Origin: a virus
Direction: 5' to 3' (one strand)
Virus record (IMG/VR): IMGVR_UViG_3300018414_000009
Coordinates: 1-52,365 of that record
Length of the DNA: 52,365 nt
Positions 45,025 through 51,998 of this stretch are shown here, piece after piece (position 1 is the first letter of the stretch; every line of letters starts with the position of its first letter). Made by a program: the position numbers and the translations under genes. The notes below the pieces were generated by a model. The model was not told where the DNA came from. It saw only the letters and a program-made list of their open reading frames with translations, and made no database searches.

Positions 45025-45416
45025 TTACTTATATGGATTATTAAAGAATCTAACTCAAAACCAAAACTATTAGGAGTAGCCTGAAATAATTGTATCATTT
45101 TGTTAGCATCTTCTTTTTTTTCAAAAACCCAAACTTCATCTTCTTGTAAAGAAGTTGCTATATAATAATCAGACTCGGAATCTACACAAAGAGATACGGG
45201 TTTAACAAAAACCATATATAATGGTTTGGAATAATCTGTTTTAGTCGATTCTACTTTTTTTACGAAATCAAAATAAGCTCGGTCATTTTTCGTACATTGA
45301 GCAGTATGTTCGTCCATTTTTCTAGTATACTCAGCCATTTTATTTTTTTCGTATAATTTAACTACTTCTTCTATTTGTTCAGGAGTTAATTCGGGTAATT
45401 TTGTTGAATTTGTCAT
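45021..45416 (-). CDS. Hypothetical protein between RusA-like and exonuclease genes
   Basis: A 131-residue protein. The N-terminal half is charged and helical (residues 8-60, rich in Glu, Lys and Asp) and the C-terminal half is mixed strand and helix (KPLYMVFVKPVSLCV, then DEVWVFEKKEDANKMIQLFQ). No catalytic motif is recognised. It overlaps the stop/start junctions on both sides by 4 nt (ATGA type), so is clearly part of the replication operon. Function unknown. Confidence 0.65.
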   Translation of the reverse strand: MTNSTKLPELTPEQIEEVVKLYEKNKMAEYTRKMDEHTAQCTKNDRAYFDFVKKVESTKTDYSKPLYMVFVKPVSLCVDSESDYYIATSLQEDEVWVFEKKEDANKMIQLFQATPNSFGFELDSLIIHISK

Positions 45417-46003
45417 GTGAGTTCTTCTATAATAACAGTTAATGTTTGGTTAGTTACGTCTCCATTAAATAAGTCTACTTTGATGGAGACTTCGGAAATA
45501 TAATCCGGATTATCATCTGGAATCAAACCGGATAAAGTTAATGAATCATTGAAAGCTTTTAAATATAAAAACATATTATCACAATCCAGGTTAAACTTAC
45601 CTTTGTCTACTACGTGAAATTGCAATTCTACTCGTAAAGGAAATCGTAAAAATTCTTTAACGTCTCGTAAATGATGAATAAAATATTCATGAAGTTCATG
45701 CATCATTTTATTACGACTGAAATGATGTAAATTTCCAGAATAAATATCATTCATATTTACTCGATGGTATTTAGGCGTATTAACTCGATTGATATTCGCT
45801 ATCACAAACTCGTTAGTTTGAGTATTGAATAACTTTTTATTTTTAAACACGAATTGAGGACCTTGGTATTTTTTAGGAATTTTTTTAGTCCCTTGTTTAT
45901 AATAAGTGGGTCTAATTTTATCAGCTAGTTTTACGTATCCGGTGAATCCTGGAATTACTATTTTTTCATATCGTGTTTTTTGACTAGGAGTATTTTTCTT
46001 CAT
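45413..46003 (-). CDS. RusA-like Holliday-junction resolvase
   Basis: A 196-residue protein. The RusA signature is visible: acidic residues D140 and D142 with N143 (NLDCDNMFLYLKAFNDSL, 138-155), K149, D153, and the paired DD at 163-164 (SGLIPDDNPDYI). An N-terminal extension of about 110 residues (YKQGTKKIPKKYQGPQFVFK) is longer than in classical RusA (120 aa). It would cut four-way junctions formed in replication or recombination. It is coupled to the following 131-residue gene (ATGA). A 70-nt spacer without other features separates it from the primase. Confidence 0.75.
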   Translation of the reverse strand: MKKNTPSQKTRYEKIVIPGFTGYVKLADKIRPTYYKQGTKKIPKKYQGPQFVFKNKKLFNTQTNEFVIANINRVNTPKYHRVNMNDIYSGNLHHFSRNKMMHELHEYFIHHLRDVKEFLRFPLRVELQFHVVDKGKFNLDCDNMFLYLKAFNDSLTLSGLIPDDNPDYISEVSIKVDLFNGDVTNQTLTVIIEELT

Positions 46004-46073
46004 TCATGTTGTTATTTCCTCTCATATTGTTAGTTTTTTCAATCGTTATGTTGATTATTCGCTTATAATGATG

Positions 46074-47084
46074 CTATTTTCCATTATTAATAAATAATTC
46101 ACCTACTAAATTTTTACCCTCAGCTAATCCGTATTTTCGAACATAATCGGAAATATCTTTTGGTTCGAAAATAGGATTCATAATATACGGTAATCCTGTT
46201 TTTTTGGCATATTCTATACCGGGATCATCATTATCATAATACACTACTAAATGCTCGAATCTTAATCTCATTTCTTTAATCCAAGATTCTGGTATTTTAG
46301 CCCCTTCAGATCCAAAAGCTACTGCTTCATACCCCATGGTTTTGAAAACCATTACGTCTTTTAAACTAGAAGTAATAATTAACACGAGACCTGAATGATT
46401 TAATTGTTTTGCCCCTTGGATATCTCCTTCTTTAGTAGTCCCCATCCATTTTTTACCATAAAGATCCAAAGGACGGTATATTTTATATCGACCGTTTACG
46501 TTATAACAATAAATTGGATTATTATTTGAATGGGTAGCTACTAAATTCCATACCCCATTTTTTACAAGATACACCGATTCACAAGGATTTACGTCATATT
46601 CCAAAACCGTATCTAAACTGATATGGAAACTGGACCAATAATTAAAATCCACTTCACTAAATGAACGAATGATGGGAATGATTTTAGTATCGGCTATTTT
46701 ATGAGGAATAACTTCATGGGTTTTGACAATTAAATTTACAGGTACAGATGTAGCTGTTAATTTAAAGTCCTGAGAAATTCGTTCCAAAGCTTCGTGATAT
46801 CCAAGATTGTATAATTCTCTTACATACGTAATAACACTTCCGAATTTACCACAAGCAAAACATTTAAATTGCAATCGATTAGTTGTATTATGTAAATAAT
46901 ACGTCATCGAAGGATTTTTATCACTATGAATCCCACATTTTACTTTTTTTCCTATTTTAACTTCCTGGGAAGTATAGTACTCAAAAACTTCTCGATCACT
47001 AACACAACTAAAGATTTCCCCCGCATTCAATGAAATTTGGGAGAAATCAATGGTTTTTTGATTATTTGAAGGATTTTCCAACAT
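46074..47084 (-). CDS. DnaG-type primase (zinc finger + TOPRIM)
   Basis: A 336-residue primase that makes RNA primers for the replication fork. A CHC2-type zinc finger appears as C50-x2-H53 ... C75-x2-C78 (CGIHSDKNPSM..., FKCFACGKFGS). The TOPRIM-like part has VLIITSSLKDVMVFKTMG and YYDNDDPGIEYAKKTG (DxD motif). In the first motif the usual Glu is replaced by Ser (ITSSLKD rather than ITEGEKD), as in some other phage primases. The C-terminal domain is short, so no DnaB-binding P16 domain is seen. Its start is contiguous with the SSB-like gene (1-nt overlap at 47084). It ends with TAG. Confidence 0.88.
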   Translation of the reverse strand: MLENPSNNQKTIDFSQISLNAGEIFSCVSDREVFEYYTSQEVKIGKKVKCGIHSDKNPSMTYYLHNTTNRLQFKCFACGKFGSVITYVRELYNLGYHEALERISQDFKLTATSVPVNLIVKTHEVIPHKIADTKIIPIIRSFSEVDFNYWSSFHISLDTVLEYDVNPCESVYLVKNGVWNLVATHSNNNPIYCYNVNGRYKIYRPLDLYGKKWMGTTKEGDIQGAKQLNHSGLVLIITSSLKDVMVFKTMGYEAVAFGSEGAKIPESWIKEMRLRFEHLVVYYDNDDPGIEYAKKTGLPYIMNPIFEPKDISDYVRKYGLAEGKNLVGELFINNGK

Positions 47085-47620
47085 TAGAAAGGTAATTCGT
47101 TATCGTCGTCGTTATTTTGACTCGAACTGGATAAAGGTCCCCCGAATGAATCCACCGCTGGAACATATCCTCCAGTTTTATCTGTAATAACATAATCCGA
47201 ATCGGTGAATTTATTTTCGGAATTAATCGGTTGAGCGAATCCTCCAAAACCTAATTGAGAATACGTTACCACATCTCCGGAATTGTTAATTTTTTTCTCC
47301 CCTCCCAATGCTATACGTACTCGTTTACCGATTAGTTTAGCGGATAACGATTGTTCAGTTACTTCCCCGGTTAATTTTACTCCGGTTGCTTGAGAAACCA
47401 AATGCTGTACACGGGGTAAGGCTCCTTTAGACAAATAAAAATCTTCCGAGTGTATCAAATTACTCTTATCATCTTGAAAAGTAACCTTGATAAATTCGGT
47501 TCCTTTATTTTTGGATTTACCAAATTCCACTTTCGTGATTTTAGTTTCATAAACGCCTGGACTTAGGTTAGTCCGTCCTGTAGATTCTTCTACTTCATCA
47601 AAATTGAATACTGTTGACAT
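47084..47620 (-). CDS. SSB-like single-stranded DNA-binding protein
   Basis: A 178-residue protein. The N-terminal 110 residues have an OB-fold-type pattern of strands (VYETKITKVEFGKSKNKG, EFIKVTFQDD, KRVRIALGG). The C-terminal part is disordered and ends in an acidic DDDNELPF tip, like the DDxxxPF tips through which SSBs recruit partners. It lies between the split ATPase and the primase. The fold call is a guess from pattern; the acidic tip is the strongest evidence. It could equally belong to a DUF669-like phage protein family with the same role. Confidence 0.7.
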   Translation of the reverse strand: MSTVFNFDEVEESTGRTNLSPGVYETKITKVEFGKSKNKGTEFIKVTFQDDKSNLIHSEDFYLSKGALPRVQHLVSQATGVKLTGEVTEQSLSAKLIGKRVRIALGGEKKINNSGDVVTYSQLGFGGFAQPINSENKFTDSDYVITDKTGGYVPAVDSFGGPLSSSSQNNDDDNELPF

Positions 47621-47634
47621 AATTTATTGGGTTA

Positions 47635-48138
47635 TTAGTTATTAGTGGTTTGAGTTGTTGTGGGTTTAGCCGGAGTTACGTCAATGGATTGAGTTTTTTT
47701 AGGTTTAACGATTTCCGCTTCATCTCTATAATATTCATCCATCCGGTTTAAAACAAATTGAAGATCGTTGTCAATATAAGTATCTTCAAACATTCCCATA
47801 GGACTTTTACAGGTATCTTGACCATTAGTACGAGTTCTGAATACATATCGTAATCCATTTTCGCCTTTAATCACTTCTGAATACAATACTGTAGTAAATA
47901 ACCCATCAAACGTTACTTGTTTGTCGATCAATTTACCAGCGGTTTTAATTTTGGTAAATTTATTACCCATATCATCATAATCCGTTTCGGTATGGGACAA
48001 ATAAATAATGGTGAGATCATCTCTTAAATTAGAATCATGGGATCCAGCATTATAAATATGTTTACTCAAATCATTCCATTTTCCATATCCGTTTTCATCT
48101 ACTCGTGTCATAATGGATTGCGCTATTGCATATTGAAA
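47635..48138 (-). CDS. Exon 2 of interrupted recombination-type AAA/RecA-like ATPase
   Basis: The 3' part of the split ATPase gene; joined to exon 1 (48395-48658) it gives about 255 residues. It begins at TTT (48138), directly after the last base of the intron, and reads FQYAIAQSIMTRV... so that the Walker B Asp-Asp of exon 1 joins Phe-Gln-Tyr. Later parts include TIIYLSHTETDYDDMGN, the sensor-like segment of Sak4-type ATPases, and a Lys/Thr-rich C-terminus. An ATG (48141-48139) made from the last three bases of the intron gives an apparent separate start, which I think is not the true one. It lies 14 nt ahead of the SSB-like gene, a usual partner. Confidence 0.78.
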   Translation of the reverse strand, partial: FQYAIAQSIMTRVDENGYGKWNDLSKHIYNAGSHDSNLRDDLTIIYLSHTETDYDDMGNKFTKIKTAGKLIDKQVTFDGLFTTVLYSEVIKGENGLRYVFRTRTNGQDTCKSPMGMFEDTYIDNDLQFVLNRMDEYYRDEAEIVKPKKTQSIDVTPAKPTTTQTTNN

Positions 48139-48394
48139 CATTTATTACCCTAGAAGCTCTTTATCTCCTAGTTCTACATTTTTATAAATCTTGTATTATA
48201 TATGTAGTTTAGACTATCTCTTATAAGAACCTAAATTCTTACCTCCGCACTCGTGGTATTTCATAATCCGTTCTGGATCGTATATACTAGTCGTTGATCC
48301 TGCAAAACCATTCCTGGTAATGATTGGATTAGGATATTCTGTACCCAGAAGTCTCCAGATTCACGAAGTTTAACGACAACCTTCAATTTATTTG
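48139..48394 (-). other. Group I self-splicing intron (256 nt, no endonuclease ORF)
   Basis: The RNA from 48394 to 48139 (minus) interrupts the ATPase gene. Exon 1 ends GACGAU, which pairs with GUUGUC (intron positions 15-20), with the required U.G pair at the splice site (P1). The sequence just 5' of this, UUGAAG, pairs with the first six bases of exon 2, UUUCAA (P10). Group I core strands are present: GACUA in AUCAACGACUAG (48292-48288) and UAGUC in AGAGAUAGUC (48216-48212), forming P7. A P9-type stem (CUAGGAG with CUUCUAG) is near the 3' end. The last base is G. Splicing restores the ATPase frame at phase 0. At 256 nt it is compact and too small to encode a homing endonuclease. Confidence 0.85.
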
Positions 48395-48658
48395 ATCGTC
48401 AATAATGAGAGTTTTAATTTCCGGTCGTTTTTCCGAAATAGCATTAACCCAAGTTAATACTTTTACAAACTCATTCTCATTCACCAAATTTCCATTGGGA
48501 TTTTCCTTATTACAAATTTTGTAATTTGTCCTGGATTTAGGAAAACTTAAATCCTTTTTACCACAATTTATGATGAATGTGGTTTTCGGGTCCAGCGTTC
48601 GTATCGACGTGGATTTACCCGATCCGGAAGCTCCGGCAATCATTAGTTTTTTACTCAT
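48395..48658 (-). CDS. Exon 1 of interrupted recombination-type AAA/RecA-like ATPase
   Basis: The first 88 codons of the ATPase. The Walker A motif GASGSGKS is at residues 8-15 and the Walker B strand TLIIDD lies at the very end, so the intron is placed directly after the catalytic Asp pair. Unspliced reading goes on for only three codons (QIN) before TGA at 48385-48383. The whole protein (about 255 aa with exon 2) looks like phage Sak4-type ATPases, which act with SSB in single-strand annealing or recombination. SSB-like, RusA-like and exonuclease genes lie downstream. Its start is 17 nt after the end of the 101-residue gene. Confidence 0.82.
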
Positions 48659-48675
48659 GTTTGTTTGGGTTTTTG

Positions 48676-48981
48676 TTAATTATTGGTAAGTTCTTTAATA
48701 TCTAGTTCGTACCCCATTTTGTAAAGAAGTACGATAATTTGATGTAATGAATAAGCTGATAGTTCCATATCGTATAACATTTCAAATAATGTTCCTCGAT
48801 TAGTATCCAATTTCTTATACAAATCCCACTCATTTTTACAACCTACTTCCCAATCTGGAAATTCTCGATTTTTGTATTCTTCAAAAACGTTTCTTAATTT
48901 TTCTTGAAAGGGTCGATACCAATACATAGGAGAACTAGCTAAATCTCGACCCCAATCTTTTACGTTATTGACTTCTATCAT
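48676..48981 (-). CDS. Hypothetical helical protein of the replication block
   Basis: A 101-residue soluble, mostly helical protein with several Trp and Tyr in the first half (WGRDLASSPMYWYRPFQEKL) and a C-terminal helix (SLHQIIVLLYKMGYEL). No metal or nucleotide motif is seen. It lies between the helicase and the ATPase. Close spacing (14 nt and 17 nt) suggests one operon. Function unknown; perhaps a replication or recombination accessory factor. Confidence 0.65.
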   Translation of the reverse strand: MIEVNNVKDWGRDLASSPMYWYRPFQEKLRNVFEEYKNREFPDWEVGCKNEWDLYKKLDTNRGTLFEMLYDMELSAYSLHQIIVLLYKMGYELDIKELTNN

Positions 48982-48995
48982 TAGTATTTATATTT

Positions 48996-49832
48996 TTAAA
49001 AATTAGGAGGAACGGCTTCTTGATACTCACCTGTTTTTATATTAAACCGTAAATATAATTCTCCCATCGCACCTGTATCTTTTGTTTTACACTTAATAAA
49101 CCGGGTCAATTCTCCTTCACGATGAAGAATAACAATATTATCCGCTTTATTAAACCATTCTGCACTATGGGCAAATTGATAGGGATCGGGAGGATTTAAA
49201 CTACCATCTGAATTAGGTGTAGGTTTACGGGGATGGGCTACAATAAACATATGAAAATTTAATGCTTTATTGATTAAGTTAAGATCTCCTAATGTTTCTT
49301 CAATAGCTTCTGTTTTGGGAGAAGATTCTAATTTGATGTAAGAAAAAGGATCGATGGTTAAGCTATCATAAGGCCAATGTTTATGAGCCAACAAAATTTC
49401 TTCTTTGATTTTACTATATTTTGGTAATCCTTCAGGATAATCCAAAAATAAATAATGATTTTGCATTTTTCTTAGCTCAGGAACTAAATCACTTGCAATT
49501 CGTTCCATGTTGGGCAACTTACCGTATTTAGAAATATTAATTCCTAATTGATTTAATGCAATTTTTAAAATTTGACGTTCGACATTTCCCTCTTCTGGAC
49601 CAAACACAAGATGTTTATATCCATAAGTTTGAGTTAAATGTCGTCTACCGTTTCTAAGAATGACGGATTTACCTGAAGTGGGATATCCGGTAATGTAGGT
49701 ATTTTCTCCCCTACGAATTTGCCAAAGCTCATCAATAGCGGGAATACCCATAAACGAACTGTATTCTTTTTCACCATGTATAAATAAATCAATTACTCGA
49801 TCCGAGTATGATTCAGGTCTTACTATCGCCAT
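48996..49832 (-). CDS. DnaB-like replicative helicase core (SF4)
   Basis: A 278-residue RecA-fold ATPase. Walker A is GYPTSGKS (49-56), Walker B DSLTIDPFSY (about 155-164), a His-containing motif is FIVAHPRKP (about 195-203), and the C-terminal nucleotide-dependent segment is IVILHREGELTRFIKCKTKDTGAMGELYLRF (split by natural breaks). This is the ATPase half of a DnaB/Twinkle-type helicase; the N-terminal collar domain is missing, making it shorter than DnaB (about 450 aa). It would unwind the fork, with the 119-residue gene upstream as a probable loader (10-nt overlap) and the primase downstream. Confidence 0.85.
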   Translation of the reverse strand: MAIVRPESYSDRVIDLFIHGEKEYSSFMGIPAIDELWQIRRGENTYITGYPTSGKSVILRNGRRHLTQTYGYKHLVFGPEEGNVERQILKIALNQLGINISKYGKLPNMERIASDLVPELRKMQNHYLFLDYPEGLPKYSKIKEEILLAHKHWPYDSLTIDPFSYIKLESSPKTEAIEETLGDLNLINKALNFHMFIVAHPRKPTPNSDGSLNPPDPYQFAHSAEWFNKADNIVILHREGELTRFIKCKTKDTGAMGELYLRFNIKTGEYQEAVPPNF

Positions 49833-50182
49833 ATGGAAGGGTTGTATTTTTTAGTTTCAGAATTTTGCATTTCAGGTGTTACATTTAAGTAACATTCCAA
49901 TTTATCCGGACGAGTAATAAATTCTGGGGTTAAGAAGTGGGGATTTTGTTTATGGTATTTATCATCTCTACAATTTCGAATAGCAATGGCAAAATCCTCC
50001 AAGGTATATCCCTCTTTTAATCTTACGTCATATTGCCGTTTAATTTTACTATTCATTCGGTATCGAGTCGGTTTTCCTGGTTCTCCTTTGATTTTATTAA
50101 ATAATTCAATAAACTGGACATATTTGTCCGGATGAATGTCCAAATCGACCATTGATGGTTCCAAATTTGTTGTTTGATCCAT
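49823..50182 (-). CDS. Probable helicase loader / replisome organiser (phage C-terminal domain)
   Basis: A 119-residue protein. Residues 36-98 fit the conserved phage C-terminal domain found in replisome organisers: RMNSKIKRQYDVRLKEGYTLE, then DFAIAIRNCRDDKY and FLTPEFITRPDKLECYLN. In many phages this domain follows a DNA-binding winged helix; here that part is absent, so the gene is a stand-alone short form. Its end overlaps the helicase start by 10 nt, consistent with a helicase-loading role. The inference is from domain resemblance and place. Confidence 0.68.
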   Translation of the reverse strand: MDQTTNLEPSMVDLDIHPDKYVQFIELFNKIKGEPGKPTRYRMNSKIKRQYDVRLKEGYTLEDFAIAIRNCRDDKYHKQNPHFLTPEFITRPDKLECYLNVTPEMQNSETKKYNPSIWR

Positions 50183-50197
50183 AAAGTTTTACGATAA

Positions 50198-50464
50198 TTA
50201 TACTTTTTCAACCGACTTATTTTTCTGCAATAGCCCACCTATATGGGTATAAACTTTTTCTAATTCGTCGCGATGTAGGAAAATAATACCTCCAAATTCA
50301 GTTGCATTATCACTCGATAGTTCGATACCCATATCACCATCTTCATCAAATTCTCCATCAAAAATTATATGAACTGATGGAATGTATTTAGACGCTACTT
50401 TTAATTCTTGAGCGGGTTCCTGATTAAGTTCCGGACGTGATGGAATAAATTGATTTTTTGTCAT
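50198..50464 (-). CDS. Hypothetical small acidic protein
   Basis: An 88-residue, strongly acidic protein in the middle part (DGEFDEDGDMGIELSSDN, about 36-53), with a helical C-terminus (HRDELEKVYTHIGGLLQK). Its start overlaps the 3' end of the 102-residue gene by 41 nt. Acidic DNA-mimic or regulatory proteins look like this, but no family is recognised. Confidence 0.6.
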   Translation of the reverse strand: MTKNQFIPSRPELNQEPAQELKVASKYIPSVHIIFDGEFDEDGDMGIELSSDNATEFGGIIFLHRDELEKVYTHIGGLLQKNKSVEKV

Positions 50465-50732
50465 TTTTTAATAAATGTGAAATGAGACGTTTAATTCGTA
50501 GATGAGTTTTCTTTTTATTACGACGAAGAATGGTAGGAACGGATGGAATTTTTCTTTTTACAATTCGGCTTCTTTTAATAATACCTTCTCGTTCAATTTG
50601 ACTCACAATTTTAGGTGATTTACTCCATTCTATAACTAATCGTTCAGCTTTTGTTTTTTCTTCTCCTAATAAATCGTTAATAAATTGGAGAGTTAGATAC
50701 CACTTTTGATCTTTTAAATTTTGGTCAACCAA
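50424..50732 (-). CDS. Small basic DNA-binding-type protein, TTG start
   Basis: A 102-residue protein. The first half (WYLTLQFINDLLGEEKTKAERLV) is helical. The second is extremely basic (KRSRIVKRKIPSVP, then RRNKKKTHLRIKRLISHLLKN), suggesting RNA or DNA binding. The only start at this end is TTG at 50732, with no internal Met. It lies 20 nt after a TATATTTG box, which supports the TTG choice. Its 3' end overlaps the following gene by 41 nt. Function unknown; possibly a transcription or replication regulator. Confidence 0.6.
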   Translation of the reverse strand: MVDQNLKDQKWYLTLQFINDLLGEEKTKAERLVIEWSKSPKIVSQIEREGIIKRSRIVKRKIPSVPTILRRNKKKTHLRIKRLISHLLKNDKKSIYSITSGT

Positions 50733-50751
50733 GTTCTTTCTTCTGTCGAGT

Positions 50752-50759
50752 CAAATATA
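50752..50759 (-). promoter_or_regulatory. Possible internal early promoter -7 box (TATATTTG)
   Basis: TATATTTG on the minus strand (plus-strand CAAATATA) lies 20 nt upstream of the TTG at 50732, within the 62-nt spacer after the dUTPase gene. It fits the Bacteroidetes TAnnTTTG element. No clear -33 TTTG at 19-21 nt is seen. If used, it would allow replication genes to be driven separately from dUTPase and the Rieske gene. Confidence 0.42.
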
Positions 50760-50794
50760 AGTAGGGAGAAAGAATATTCCTAATATTATTAAAA

Positions 50795-51217
50795 TTATTT
50801 TCCAGTTGATCCAAATCCTCCGTCTCCTCGATTGGTAGATGATAGTTCCGAAACCTCCTGAAATTCCAGATATGGACGCTGGATGATGATCAATTGAAGA
50901 ATGCGATCTCCTACATTATATTCCGGTTTAGCGAATGCTCTGAATCTAGCTTTGATTTCTCCTCGATATGTAGAATCTAAAACACCCACTGAATTACTTA
51001 AAACTAATCCGAATTCGGATATACTAGACCTAGGGAACAATAACCCCACATGATCTTCTGGAATTTCAATGGCGAGTCCTGTTCCGTATTCCCAATAACC
51101 TGTGCTACCCTGGGTCATTACTTTAGATGTAGCGACTAAATCTACTGCTCCGTCCCCATCATTAGCGTATTTTGGAATTCGGGCTGAGTCGTTTAACTTT
51201 TTAATTTTTATGTTCAT
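50795..51217 (-). CDS. dut: dUTP diphosphatase (dUTPase)
   Basis: A 140-residue trimeric dUTPase that converts dUTP to dUMP and keeps uracil out of the DNA. All five family motifs are present: DGAVDLVA (22-29), PRSSISEFG (62-70), GVLDSTYRGEI with catalytic D81 and Y84 (78-88), GDRILQLII (103-111) and NRGDGGFGSTG (129-139), the last containing the R and glycine-rich lid. Length is standard. It overlaps the end of the Rieske-motif gene by 17 nt, so the pair is translated together. It suggests a DNA-precursor function for this part of the operon. Confidence 0.97.
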   Translation of the reverse strand: MNIKIKKLNDSARIPKYANDGDGAVDLVATSKVMTQGSTGYWEYGTGLAIEIPEDHVGLLFPRSSISEFGLVLSNSVGVLDSTYRGEIKARFRAFAKPEYNVGDRILQLIIIQRPYLEFQEVSELSSTNRGDGGFGSTGK

Positions 51218-51791
51218 TAATTAATTGTTTAGTTTTCGCGTCAAATTGTAAACTGTGGAGAGGACACGTTATAACTCCATCTATTTCAGGTACTTGAGAT
51301 AAGTCATATCCTTTATGGGGACATTTACCTTTATGAATACATTTATGGATCAATTTAGAATTTTTTATAAGAAAAGTACTTGTTGAAAAGTTTTCAAAAT
51401 TGTGATCCTCATACCTATTAATAACCCTTAAGTTTCTATATTCAAAACGATAATTAGATTTAGGTACAATTCTAGTTCTAGTTATTAAATCTAATACAGA
51501 TTGTGAAAATTCATATATATTAGCATATTTTGAGTCTAATCTTTGTTCTAAAACGGAATATTTTTCTCTATGTATTTCTGTTTTTATAAATCTAAAATCA
51601 GCATGATAATGGGGTTCATATTGACCGTTTTCAAAATCAGTATGTAAGTGATTTATTAAAGGAATTATGGTTGTTGTTAATTTATCGAGTTTTTTACTCT
51701 CTTCTACAAAACACAATACTTCGTATACTTCTTCAGGTTTTAAAGGTCGTTTAACGTCTTCTACTTTTAAAATAAGACTGGAAAAACTCAT
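51201..51791 (-). CDS. Protein with C-terminal Rieske [2Fe-2S] motif
   Basis: A 196-residue protein. The first 150 residues are helical and beta with many Asp, Glu and Lys and no familiar motif. The C-terminus holds CPHKG (C157, H159) and CPLHSLQFD (C176, H179), i.e. C-x-H, 16 residues, C-x2-H. That is the standard spacing for a Rieske [2Fe-2S] cluster as in ferredoxin subunits of oxygenases. An additional CIHKGK lies just before it. No oxygenase or reductase domain is in the same chain. It overlaps dUTPase (17 nt). It may serve as an electron carrier in nucleotide metabolism or base modification, an idea from position only. Confidence 0.62.
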   Translation of the reverse strand: MSFSSLILKVEDVKRPLKPEEVYEVLCFVEESKKLDKLTTTIIPLINHLHTDFENGQYEPHYHADFRFIKTEIHREKYSVLEQRLDSKYANIYEFSQSVLDLITRTRIVPKSNYRFEYRNLRVINRYEDHNFENFSTSTFLIKNSKLIHKCIHKGKCPHKGYDLSQVPEIDGVITCPLHSLQFDAKTKQLINEHKN

Positions 51792-51795
51792 GCTT

Positions 51796-51990
51796 TTAAT
51801 ATAAAGTAATGACTAAACCGTCCTGAGTATGAAGCAATACAAAAGTATCCGCTTCTGCTTGAGTTTTAAAATAAAGTAATCCGGATCCATTAGGATTTTC
51901 CACTAAATATGGTTCTCCGGCTACATCTACATCTCGTTCCAATACGATGTAATTTCCGAATGAGTTTTTCTTTTTATTGTTGTTCATCAT
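51796..51990 (-). CDS. Hypothetical small protein
   Basis: A 64-residue protein with a Lys/Asn-rich start (MMNNNKKKN), then a predicted beta-hairpin-like fold (YIVLERDVDVAGEPYLVENPNG is broken by turns). No metal-binding or catalytic motif is seen. It sits 4 nt before the Rieske gene and 8 nt after the 78-residue gene, inside the early operon. Function unknown. Confidence 0.6.
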   Translation of the reverse strand: MMNNNKKKNSFGNYIVLERDVDVAGEPYLVENPNGSGLLYFKTQAEADTFVLLHTQDGLVITLY

Positions 51991-51998
51991 TTTCGTTA

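Noticed and set aside
47062-47247. 61-aa frame across the SSB-like/primase junction
   Set aside because: It is a frame shadow. The SSB-like gene with an acidic tip and the primase explain the bases fully.
47635-48658. Broken ATPase as a pseudogene, or as an intein insertion
   Set aside because: An intein would need an open frame through the insert, but TGA occurs three codons in. A random break would not give matching P1, P7 and P10 pairings and an exact phase-0 junction. A group I intron explains all of these.
50053-50238. Alternative frame ORF of 61 aa overlapping the helicase-loader gene
   Set aside because: It is a frame shadow. The loader-type gene has a recognisable domain and fits the operon spacing.
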